Shown piece by piece: positions 1 to 6,329 of a DNA stretch of 6,345 nt. The translations under genes and the position numbers were made by a program. The notes under the pieces are model-generated. The model searched no databases. It saw nothing but the letters and a program-made list of their open reading frames with translations, and was not told the DNA's origin. Numbering within the stretch: the stretch's first letter is position 1; each line of letters starts with the position of its first letter. The DNA comes from Chloroflexota bacterium (lineage in GTDB: Bacteria > Chloroflexota > Dehalococcoidia > SZUA-161 > SpSt-899). The stretch is from the NCBI GenBank assembly GCA_018725455.1, contig QLUN01000047.1, positions 1 through 6,345 on the forward strand, written 5' to 3'.

Positions 1-1
1 T

Positions 2-442
2 GGCGGTTTTGAAGAAGACGCGTTGCATCATGCGGGGTGGTTGCTCAACAATTGGGCCAGGAACGAAATTTCCGGCGGCATTGACACCGATAACCCACGT
101 TCGGGAAAACATTCCATGCGCATCTCGATGACAAAAATAATAAATGAGCCGCATCTTCAGTTTCTCCAAAAGATAGACCTCAGGGCGGGCATGATGGTGG
201 AGCTCCGCTTCTGGATGCGCGGACGGGCGAACACCAAGCCCATCCAAGTGCAGTTTCGCCAGGTGAATACGCCGTTTAGGACGTTTTTCCGGGCCTACGC
301 GCCTTTATCAGAGGGCTGGCAAGAATATATCTTTCACGCGACATTGCCGCCGGACACCACCGACGGTGACATGGGGATTTTTTTCAATCTGCTCGAAGAA
401 AACACCTATTGGCTCGACGACATCAGCGTGAAGGTTATGCCG
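2..442 (+). other. N-terminal carbohydrate-binding module (CBM4/9-like) of the GH2 protein
   Basis: The first visible codons read GGFEED, then a W-rich strand (GWLLNNW), a conserved SGKHSMRIS strand, a central region with FWMRGRA, and the closing strand YWLDDISVKV (residues about 137-146). This order matches the galactose-binding-like jelly roll of CBM4/CBM9/CBM22-type modules, in which the first strand begins NGGFE and the last carries a conserved Asp pair. Such modules anchor an enzyme to its polysaccharide. The identification is by pattern only. Because the motif normally starts soon after signal-peptide cleavage, probably only a few tens of residues are missing upstream. Confidence 0.65.
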
Positions 443-3400
443 TCCGTTGATGGAGGGGCGCCGGAACTTCTGAGCGATGGCTACCGCTCCACCCTTGATC
501 TGGGAGGAGAATGGCATGTCCAGGAAATCTCCGGCATAACCTTCAACTATCCACCTCCCGCAGGCGGGACATGGATGCCTGTCAAAATTCCCGAACGGCC
601 GGGAGCGACAATCAAAGACGTAGGGGGGCCGTATTACCCGCGCATATCCAAAATCATTGCGAAGGATGGCACTCTCATCCAAAAGAACGACAACGCGTTC
701 TGGTACAGAAGAAGTTTTTATGCGCCGGAAACCCCCGTAAACAGTGGACGCATAATGCTCCGCCTCAACGGAGCGACATTCAAGAGCGAGGCCTGGCTCA
801 ACGGAAAGAAACTCGGCACTTCCTTCATCGGACTGTTGCCGTTCGAATACGACATCACCTCCGCCATAAAACCCGGCGCCATGAACGATCTGGTAATAGG
901 GCTGACCGGGCGCGTCGGACTCCTCGACATCCAAAACAGGACCTACCTATATCCCTCGTCCGGCGTTTGCGCCGGACTTTGGGGGAAAGTCGAAATAAAC
1001 TATCTGCCAAAGACTTACATCGAAGATGTGTTCGTAAAGACAAGCGTGAAGAACAAAAAGATCACGATCGAGACGACAATCGTCAACACCCAGGATAAGC
1101 CCCGCAGTCTCGATGTGTCGGCGATAATCCGCAACAGCCATGGCGCCGTACTGACCACCTTGGCCCCCGTCAAGGTCGAAATTCCCGCAGGCGCATCAAA
1201 GATCGTCGAGATCACCAGGGACTGGATCGCGCCGGAACTTTGGTCGCCGGATAATCCCGTGCTCTTGTCGGCGGAAACAAAAATCACCCATGGCAATACG
1301 ACGCTTGACGAAGTGCGAACCCGGTTCGGCTTTCGCGAATTCGAAATACGCGGACACAATTTCTATCTCAACGGCATTCGCACTGTCCTGTTCCGCAACA
1401 GCTGGCTCCGCAATCTTGCGTCATCGCGATTCGATGTGTTCTCGGAGGCGCTGACGACCGCAAAACGCCCCTTCAATTCTTTCCGGTTCCACCTCGGCTT
1501 CAACAGCGATGCCGCGCTCGATATCTGTGACGAGCTGGGCATCATGGCCATCCCGGAGTCGTCGTGGTACAACATCTGCGAAGACAGATTTCCCCTCGAC
1601 AAGATGGAACTATGGCTGCCAGGCGTAGTCAGTTACACCAGGAAACTCATTAAACATCACCGAAATCGTCCGTCAGTCATTATGTGGAGCCTGACCAACG
1701 AGTCAATTTGGGGAGAGACCGACGATAAACATATGAAAATTGCAGACGCCCTGGTCTCAGCCGCAAAGGAGATGGACGACACCCGCCCCTTCCAGGGTGA
1801 TGGTGAGGTCACATGGGGCGGCCGCCTGCCCATCATCAACATCCATTACCCCGAATCTGCCATAGCCAATACGCTCCGGGATAAATACCCCAATTCTGGA
1901 TACGTCTTCCCCAACGACCGCCACTGGCTCAAAAAAAACGCATACAATAGATCCTGGCGCGCAGACTTCAAATGGGACCGTCCGCTTATCATCGGCGAAT
2001 ACTGGTTCCCTGAGGGCGAACCGGATTCAAAGACCAGTTTCATGGGAGAAAGCGTCTATGACTGGGAGCGCTGGAGCTATCACAGTATGTCCGGAGGCGA
2101 AGGCTGCACTGACAGCGACTTTTACAAATCCACCCAGATGATCTCCGACGCCTACCGTATGGACGGCGTCGCCGGCATCAACCCATGGGCCACTAGGAAC
2201 GAGCATTTGATGATGGCGCAGAACGTCCGTCCCGTAGACTTCTTCCCCAACCTCGCCGCAGGTCAGACTTCTGTCCGGAAATTCGTGGTGTTCAACGACA
2301 CACAGAAAAACCTCCATAGGCCACAACTGCAGTGCCGCCTTACTACAGCGGAGGGGCGCGTTCTGTGGGAAAAAATTATATGTGCGCGAGTGGCTCCCGG
2401 AACCAGCAAGGTCTTCGATATTCCTATCGTCTCTCCGGCATCCAGACGAATCCAACCCGCAACGCTGTCAATCAAACTCCGCTATGACCGTGGCGGCTGG
2501 CGCGAGATTGCAAGCTATGACGAGCATGTCTACATCGTTCCCAAGCCGTCGCTTTCCGACATCGCCCCCGCTCACATCGCCCTCTTCGATACCGGCGGCA
2601 AGACCGCCGCGGCGCTCGAAACGCTCGGCCTTAAGCCCAGACTCTTGAAGGCTCCGACCAGCGACGATCTGGCCGACATCAAAACCCTTGTCATCGGAGA
2701 GCTGACCGATCCTGCGCCCTTCAAGGACATCATTGTCAATTTCACAAAGACAGGCGGTACAACAGTCATCCTGCGCCAGGAGGGAAGCAAAACACTTTCC
2801 AGCGAGCTGCCCAGCATCGATCCGGCCCACATCACCACCCGATCCTGGATTAGAAACTACAGCCACCCGATCCTGAAGGATTTAAGTGACGGGCAATTAT
2901 CCTACTGGCGCCCGGACCATCTCGTCGCCTACAACTCCTTCAACAAAGCAAGCCATGGCCCGGCGAGGACGCTACTCGACACCGGCGGACGCCATGGCCT
3001 TCGCTGGACTCCTCTCGTGGAAGTTCCCTCCGGCAAGGGACTCTACGTACTGTCGCAACTCTACCTGGCCGACCGGGTCGGGATCGAGCCGTTGGCGGCC
3101 ACCCTGCTCGAACGAATTATCCGTTTCGCCGCCACCCGCCCCGTCAGCGAGACAGCCCTGCCACCGCTCAGAGTACTTTCCGGAGACAACAAGGACGCAG
3201 TCTTCGCAATGAAGGATGCAGGCGTTGTAATCACCGAAGGCCTCGATGGCGAAGGCCCGGTCTTTCTCAACGCATCATACAATCCAAGCGCCGCTGAAAT
3301 CGAGATGCTACAAAAACATCTCGCCGACGGCGGCAATCTGTGGCTACACGGCTTCGGCGCGGAAAGCATCGCCAAAGTGGCCGCCCTATTCCCGTTCAAA

Positions 3401-5035
3401 CCGGAAATGGAACCGATGGATCAGAAAATCCACGCCGCAATCCGCCGCTCCAACGATCCTTTGATGAACAACTTGTCCTCCTTCGATTTCTCCTGGAACA
3501 GGATTGAACTCGGAGCCCGCTGGAATTGGTTCGACAACAGCCACCCGACCGCCAAACTGGGCACAGAGACACTGCGTCTGCCAACGCTCGACGATAGCAT
3601 CCCCCTCATCGAACCCGGGCTGCTTGTGAAAGTTCCTGTCGGCAAGGGAACGATCCTCTTCGACTCTCTCGCCTGGGACAAGGCCATCGGCGCGGAGAGC
3701 GAACGCGTCGCCCGCATCACGGCAAGTCTCGCCGGCAACCTCGGTGCCGAGGTCAGATTCTTCCGCGACGAGACCGTCTACGACTATTTCCACATTGACT
3801 TCGCCCCCGTCGCCAACATGGGTTTCTACGACAAGGAGGCGGATGATGGAATCGGCGGCTGGACAGACCAGGGACAGAACGACATGCGCTTCTTCCTGAT
3901 CAACCATCTGGGCAGAGCCGGCGGCCGCGAGGACGGCATGGAGGTCGGAGTGGAACCGTTCCCATCTACTGTAACGTTTCTCGGCCGCCCATTCAAAATC
4001 CCCGATCCAAGGAAAAACAACGGCAAGTCTGTCATCAGTCTCCGCGGCGAAAAACACGGGGAGAAACTCCCGTCGAAGGTGGAAGGAATCAAGGTCGGCA
4101 CCAAGGCCGACCGCCTATGGTTCCTGCACGCCGCCGGCTGGACGCCACCAACCCCCTTCATGGAAGTCGGACGTTACATCGTCCATTTTGATGACGGCTC
4201 GGCATCAACAATACCTGTCCGTTATAATCTCGAAGTCTCCAACTGGTGGGCTCCAAAACCCATCCCCAACGCCAAGGTGGCATGGACCGGACGCAACCTC
4301 GCCACTTCTCCAATTGGTTTCTACATGATGGAGTGGCGTAATCCATCGCCGGAGAAAAAGATTTTAACCATAGATGTTGTCGGAAACATCGCGCCAACCC
4401 AGTTAGTATGTCTCGGCATCACAGCCGGCATCAAGGCCAGGGACGGCGCAGCAACACCAGAAATCGCATCCGAATGGCTATTCACATCGGTCAGGGATAA
4501 TTCCGTCGAAAACCGGATTCCCGGAATGCCTCCTCTGCGCTTCGGAAACATTGCACCCACCCCCGATGGAGACGGGCTACGTTTCAAAAATGGCGCATTC
4601 CTCCATTCCGCAATCGGGGGTTACGACGAAATCTTCAACGGAGGACCGTTCAGCCTCCGTATGAAACTGAGGGTGGACAACCCGACGCCCGGTGCCATGG
4701 GTGGCCTTTTTCAGAGAATGGAATTTCTGAAGTCCGGATTCCGGCTCGTCGTCTACCCCAACTTCAAGATTGGCGTGGAAATATTCCCGGCACCCGACAA
4801 GCCCGTCTATCTCGTCTCGCAAAACCCGCTCACGCAGGGACAAATCTACGACATCAAAGTCAGATTCGACGGCAGATTCGCAACACTGCTCGCAGATGAC
4901 AAAATGATAGCAAGGGTAGAATCCCCTCCCCCTGCGCCGAGCCGGGCTGGGATATTGGTGGGCCGCGCCTCCGGCAAAGACTACTACTTCGACGGCGTCA
5001 TTTCCTCGATTGAGCTCCTTACAGGAGAACATTAA
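2..5035 (+). CDS. Multidomain glycoside hydrolase family 2 protein, 5' end outside the window
   Basis: This is a retaining exo-acting glycosidase of the beta-galactosidase/glucuronidase/mannosidase superfamily, probably exported to attack polysaccharide; the substrate is not predictable. Residues are numbered from the codon at 2-4. Seen in order: carbohydrate-binding jelly roll (1-147, ending YWLDD), GH2 sugar-binding domain (163-337, with LNGKKLG at 266-272), immunoglobulin-like domain (340-450), TIM barrel (452-740), immunoglobulin-like linker (748-846), two amidotransferase-like Rossmann domains (858-1050 and 1054-1255), a DDGIGGW domain (1264-1475) and a lectin-like C-terminus (1485-1677). 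The acid/base is Glu567 in SLTNES and the nucleophile is Glu666 in IIGEYW, 99 residues apart, close to the spacing in GH2 glucuronidases. The frame is open to the window edge, so the TTG at 23 is not the start; the signal peptide should lie upstream. At over 1,670 residues it is much longer than LacZ (about 1,020). The GH2 assignment is firm; boundaries are approximate. Confidence 0.93.
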   Translation, partial: GGFEEDALHHAGWLLNNWARNEISGGIDTDNPRSGKHSMRISMTKIINEPHLQFLQKIDLRAGMMVELRFWMRGRANTKPIQVQFRQVNTPFRTFFRAYAPLSEGWQEYIFHATLPPDTTDGDMGIFFNLLEENTYWLDDISVKVMPSVDGGAPELLSDGYRSTLDLGGEWHVQEISGITFNYPPPAGGTWMPVKIPERPGATIKDVGGPYYPRISKIIAKDGTLIQKNDNAFWYRRSFYAPETPVNSGRIMLRLNGATFKSEAWLNGKKLGTSFIGLLPFEYDITSAIKPGAMNDLVIGLTGRVGLLDIQNRTYLYPSSGVCAGLWGKVEINYLPKTYIEDVFVKTSVKNKKITIETTIVNTQDKPRSLDVSAIIRNSHGAVLTTLAPVKVEIPAGASKIVEITRDWIAPELWSPDNPVLLSAETKITHGNTTLDEVRTRFGFREFEIRGHNFYLNGIRTVLFRNSWLRNLASSRFDVFSEALTTAKRPFNSFRFHLGFNSDAALDICDELGIMAIPESSWYNICEDRFPLDKMELWLPGVVSYTRKLIKHHRNRPSVIMWSLTNESIWGETDDKHMKIADALVSAAKEMDDTRPFQGDGEVTWGGRLPIINIHYPESAIANTLRDKYPNSGYVFPNDRHWLKKNAYNRSWRADFKWDRPLIIGEYWFPEGEPDSKTSFMGESVYDWERWSYHSMSGGEGCTDSDFYKSTQMISDAYRMDGVAGINPWATRNEHLMMAQNVRPVDFFPNLAAGQTSVRKFVVFNDTQKNLHRPQLQCRLTTAEGRVLWEKIICARVAPGTSKVFDIPIVSPASRRIQPATLSIKLRYDRGGWREIASYDEHVYIVPKPSLSDIAPAHIALFDTGGKTAAALETLGLKPRLLKAPTSDDLADIKTLVIGELTDPAPFKDIIVNFTKTGGTTVILRQEGSKTLSSELPSIDPAHITTRSWIRNYSHPILKDLSDGQLSYWRPDHLVAYNSFNKASHGPARTLLDTGGRHGLRWTPLVEVPSGKGLYVLSQLYLADRVGIEPLAATLLERIIRFAATRPVSETALPPLRVLSGDNKDAVFAMKDAGVVITEGLDGEGPVFLNASYNPSAAEIEMLQKHLADGGNLWLHGFGAESIAKVAALFPFKPEMEPMDQKIHAAIRRSNDPLMNNLSSFDFSWNRIELGARWNWFDNSHPTAKLGTETLRLPTLDDSIPLIEPGLLVKVPVGKGTILFDSLAWDKAIGAESERVARITASLAGNLGAEVRFFRDETVYDYFHIDFAPVANMGFYDKEADDGIGGWTDQGQNDMRFFLINHLGRAGGREDGMEVGVEPFPSTVTFLGRPFKIPDPRKNNGKSVISLRGEKHGEKLPSKVEGIKVGTKADRLWFLHAAGWTPPTPFMEVGRYIVHFDDGSASTIPVRYNLEVSNWWAPKPIPNAKVAWTGRNLATSPIGFYMMEWRNPSPEKKILTIDVVGNIAPTQLVCLGITAGIKARDGAATPEIASEWLFTSVRDNSVENRIPGMPPLRFGNIAPTPDGDGLRFKNGAFLHSAIGGYDEIFNGGPFSLRMKLRVDNPTPGAMGGLFQRMEFLKSGFRLVVYPNFKIGVEIFPAPDKPVYLVSQNPLTQGQIYDIKVRFDGRFATLLADDKMIARVESPPPAPSRAGILVGRASGKDYYFDGVISSIELLTGEH
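1355..2221 (+). other. GH2 catalytic TIM barrel with both catalytic glutamates
   Basis: The barrel opens at HNFYLNGIRTVL, the usual GH2 boundary strand. It continues through FRFHLGFNSDAALDICDELG, equivalent to the conserved Arg/His strand and the CDE(L/Y)G helix, then MAIPESSW. The general acid/base is the Glu at 1700-1702 in WSLTNES, and the nucleophile is the Glu at 1997-1999 in IIGEYW. GINPW near residue 729 closes the barrel. Both catalytic positions are intact, so the enzyme should be active. The flanking residues (RFH rather than the RxSHYP of LacZ, GEYWF rather than SEYG) place it away from classical LacZ, nearer to the uncharacterised GH2 groups of environmental bacteria; that placement is inference. 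Confidence 0.85.
2573..3766 (+). other. Two successive amidotransferase-like Rossmann domains without catalytic residues
   Basis: Residues 858-1050 and 1054-1255 each read like a class I glutamine-amidotransferase fold of the kind found as the trimerisation domain in GH42 beta-galactosidases. The pattern is a hydrophobic strand, a helix ending LG or AG, a second strand, an acidic turn, then TGGTTVIL or DGGNLWLHG. Each copy closes with a matching motif, VPSGKG at 1008-1013 and VPVGKG at 1211-1216, 203 residues apart, followed by a hydrophobic strand. This suggests an internal duplication. Neither copy shows the Cys nucleophile elbow or the His-Glu pair of true amidotransferases, so a structural or oligomerisation role is inferred. 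Confidence 0.55.
3791..4426 (+). other. DDGxGGW/WW-type C-terminal beta domain of the GH2 protein
   Basis: Residues 1264-1475 contain a characteristic series of motifs: DDGIGGW (1281-1287), QNDMRFF, GRPFKIPDP, LWFLHAAGW, GRYIVHFDDGS, SNWWAPKP with Trp1415-Trp1416, and EWRNPSPEKKI. I recall this combination as a recurrent accessory beta-sandwich in large secreted proteins of Planctomycetes, Verrucomicrobia and Lentisphaerae. It resembles NPCBM or discoidin-like sugar-binding modules. Its ligand is unknown to me. The many exposed aromatic positions are consistent with carbohydrate binding, which is inference. Confidence 0.5.
4454..5032 (+). other. C-terminal concanavalin/LamG-like domain of the GH2 protein
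   Basis: Residues about 1485-1677 alternate short beta strands in the manner of a laminin-G/concanavalin-like jelly roll. The sequence includes RFKNGAFLHSA, GPFSLRMKLRVD, FRLVVYPNFKIGVEIF, YDIKVRFDGRFATLLADD and the terminal strand DYYFDGVISSIELL. The pattern of 'filled shape' strand, 'no-frills ligand' strand and closing DGxISxIEL is typical of lectin-like modules at the end of secreted glycosidases. The assignment rests on strand pattern only. The protein ends nine bases after this domain's last strand, with no sorting signal or membrane anchor. Confidence 0.5.
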
Positions 5036-5100
5036 AGCCGATTGCAGAACTCAGAAACGGAGCCGGTGAGGCCGTACTGGCGCGGGAGCGGGCATGGCTC

Positions 5101-5172
5101 GGAGTTCGGGAGTTCGGGAGTTCGAAAGTGCAGGAGTTCGGAAGTTCGGAAGTTCGGGAGTGCGAGAGTCAG
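5101..5172 (+). repeat. Nine-unit tandem array of an 8-base motif, consensus GGAGTTCG
   Basis: Reading in steps of eight from 5101 gives GGAGTTCG three times, AAAGTGCA, GGAGTTCG, GAAGTTCG twice, GGAGTGCG, and a decayed AGAGTCAG. The phase is kept without indels over 72 bases, so this is a true tandem microsatellite-like array with point divergence. Two further units, GGAGTGCG twice, recur at 5336-5351 after the second repeat family. The strand shown is purine-rich. The 8-base unit is not a multiple of three, so it is not built as coding repeat. Function is unknown. Confidence 0.85.
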
Positions 5173-5178
5173 GGTTAC

Positions 5179-5268
5179 AGTTTTCCGGTTTCCCAGTTTC
5201 CCAGTTTTCCAGAAAAATCAGTCAATCCGTAAAACCGGGAAACCGTAAAACTGGAAAACTGTTTTACT
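5179..5268. repeat. Octamer repeat family 2, inverted arms (GGTTTTCC / GGAAAACC type)
   Basis: From 5179 the units are AGTTTTCC, GGTTTCCC, AGTTTCCC and AGTTTTCC (to 5210). After an 18-base spacer the opposite orientation runs from 5229: GTAAAACC, GGGAAACC, GTAAAACT, GGAAAACT, then GTTTTACT to 5268. The arms 5177-5210 and 5229-5262 are an imperfect inverted repeat, 28 of 34 positions complementary by my hand count. The first ten bases of the left arm pair perfectly with the last ten of the right arm. As RNA this would be a long hairpin downstream of the GH2 stop codon, but no T-run follows, so it is not a standard intrinsic terminator. Confidence 0.75.
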
Positions 5269-5302
5269 GGAGTTATGTGTCGCAGACATCTTTGATTCTT
5301 GC

Positions 5303-5351
5303 CGGAAAACCGGAAAACCGGAAAACTGTTTTACAGGAGTGCGGGAGTGCG
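5303..5351. repeat. Second block of octamer repeats (CGGAAAAC x3, then GGAGTGCG x2)
   Basis: Three exact copies of CGGAAAAC stand in tandem at 5303-5326, followed by TGTTTTAC (5327-5334) and two exact copies of GGAGTGCG (5336-5351). The block thus joins the two octamer families seen upstream. Positions 5320-5340 match 5253-5273 at 20 of 21 bases, a direct repeat 67 bases apart. Positions 5315-5328 are perfectly complementary to 5178-5191 over 14 bases, so this block can compete with the nearer arm for pairing with the left arm of the upstream inverted repeat. Confidence 0.8.
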
Positions 5352-5400
5352 AAGCCTGCGCTCCCAACGCGGCTCACGAGGAGTTTTGCGATCGGCTCGG

Positions 5401-5450
5401 AATAATTATGCGGGAATTTTAAGTCAAATCAAAAAAAAAGTGATTTAATC
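5401..5450 (+). promoter_or_regulatory. AT-rich leader before the secreted-protein gene, possible promoter region
   Basis: The 50 bases before the ATG at 5451 are strongly AT-rich compared with the GC-rich genes on either side. They contain a run of nine A (5431-5439) flanked by a six-base inverted repeat, AAATCA and TGATTT. A promoter would be expected here, since the repeat-filled gap makes read-through from the GH2 gene uncertain. I could not find a -35/-10 pair with proper spacing, so no promoter boxes are called. No Shine-Dalgarno sequence precedes the ATG at the usual distance; the A-rich leader may serve instead. Confidence 0.3.
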
Positions 5451-6329
5451 ATGCACGAAAGAATGAGTCGCAGAATCTCGGCCGCAGTAGCCGCCACATT
5501 TATAGTATTCGCCTCCACGACGGCTCTCGCAAAACCGCTCTTCCAATACGACTTTGAGACCGACATCCAGATCGAGGAGATACGGGCGAAGTCGGGCGAC
5601 CGCTCTGAAATAGCCACCACCAAAGAGGTGGCGCGCAGCGGCAGACAGGCGCTGGCAATCAGGCCTACGCTACTTGGAAGAGTTCACGGTATTTTTCCGG
5701 CACCGAAGGACGTTCAGGCCGGTGTCTTCACGCTGTGGGTCTTTGATCCGATCTTCACCGTCTCGCCCACCATTTCCTCCCATTTCAACTTCGGCGTGAG
5801 CCTGTGCGGAAACATCCGTGGCGAGGACGGCAAGGAGAAATGGTTCGACTTCTCGTTCTCCAACGGCAGGGAGCGCGGCTACTGGTATCTCTCCAAGGGC
5901 GACACCTTTGCGAGCACGGGGATTCGCCGACATCCCGGCTGGACGCGCTTCGACGTAGTGATCGAGGCGGACGGCTCATGCAAGTCGGTCGTAGGCTATA
6001 TTGACGGCCGCGAGGCGACGCGGGTGCCTGCGCCAGGATTCAGGATGGTCGACTTTTCCGTGCGGACATTCTGGGGTGCCGGAACGATTCTTGTGGACGA
6101 CTACTCCTTCGACGATGATCCGGCATCGCTACGTCCCGCCGCCGTCCAGAAAATCATGGCGGGCGATGAGTCCAACAGCGTGTCGCTCGTTCCCGGACAG
6201 GAACTGGAGCTGACCCTGTTGATGGACAAGAGGGCCGCCGCCACCCCGAAGGGCATCGTCAAGATCGAATTGCAGGACGCCCGGGATATTAACGGCAGTC
6301 CTTATTGCTTTCGGACGCGGTATCGGTGA
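5451..6329 (+). CDS. Secreted protein with lectin-like domain, probably the N-terminal part of a larger, frameshifted gene
   Basis: I do not recognise a named family. Residues 1-27 form a signal peptide: basic start MHERMSRR, hydrophobic core AAVAATFIVFAS, and an ALA cleavage site before Lys28. Residues 29-224 read as a concanavalin/LamG-like beta sandwich: FQYDFETD, SGRQALAI, GVFTLWVFDP, a central KWFDFSFSN strand, HPGWTRFDVVIEADG, VVGYIDGRE and the closing ILVDDYSFDDD. Residues 243-277 (VSLVPGQELELTLL, GIVKIELQDA) look like the start of an immunoglobulin-like domain, which is then cut off by a stop at 6327. ATG 5451 was chosen because it gives a complete signal peptide; ATG 5463 would also work. 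Neither has a good ribosome binding site. A glycan-binding or glycosidase role is inferred from domain type and from the GH2 neighbour. Its true end is probably beyond the window. Confidence 0.75.
   Translation: MHERMSRRISAAVAATFIVFASTTALAKPLFQYDFETDIQIEEIRAKSGDRSEIATTKEVARSGRQALAIRPTLLGRVHGIFPAPKDVQAGVFTLWVFDPIFTVSPTISSHFNFGVSLCGNIRGEDGKEKWFDFSFSNGRERGYWYLSKGDTFASTGIRRHPGWTRFDVVIEADGSCKSVVGYIDGREATRVPAPGFRMVDFSVRTFWGAGTILVDDYSFDDDPASLRPAAVQKIMAGDESNSVSLVPGQELELTLLMDKRAAATPKGIVKIELQDARDINGSPYCFRTRYR

Larger units (their letters stand above)
5036..5450. other. Intergenic region rich in short repeats, no credible gene
   Basis: This 415-base gap separates the two same-strand genes. It holds octamer repeats from 5101 to 5351, described separately, unstructured sequence at 5036-5100 and 5352-5400, and an AT-rich leader at 5401-5450. 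Plus-strand open frames across it translate only the repeats (runs of Ser-Gly-Val-Arg-Lys and Arg-Lys-Thr-Gly), so they are rejected as genes. No tRNA-like fold and no clear hairpin-plus-T-run terminator was found. The gap and the repeats suggest the two genes are separate transcription units, but this is not certain. Confidence 0.7.

Noticed and set aside
308..934. Minus-strand open frame of 208 codons
   Set aside because: It overlaps the well-supported carbohydrate-binding and GH2 sugar-binding domains on the plus strand, and its own translation shows no domain.
3386..4057. Minus-strand open frame of 223 codons
   Set aside because: It lies wholly inside the GH2 gene, has an unstructured composition without recognisable motifs, and is explained by GC-rich codon use on the opposite strand.
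5086..5100. Small hairpin GAGC / GCTC
   Set aside because: The stem is only four base pairs and would be expected by chance.
5177..5268. Intrinsic terminator for the GH2 gene
   Set aside because: The inverted repeat is long and imperfect, begins over 140 bases after the stop codon and has no T-run after it.
5101..5351. Possible CRISPR array
   Set aside because: The units are eight bases long and directly adjacent, without unique spacers of 25-40 bases, and no cas gene is present.
5042..5405. Two overlapping plus-strand open frames in the intergenic gap (68 and 103 codons)
   Set aside because: Their translations are mostly the octamer repeats read in different frames, with no ribosome binding site and no protein-like pattern.
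5385..5410. Promoter with TTTG / TAATTATG boxes (Bacteroidetes-like) or TTGCGA / TAATTA (sigma-70-like)
   Set aside because: The spacing is 14 and 11 bases respectively, too short for either class, and the flanking genes do not suggest Bacteroidetes.
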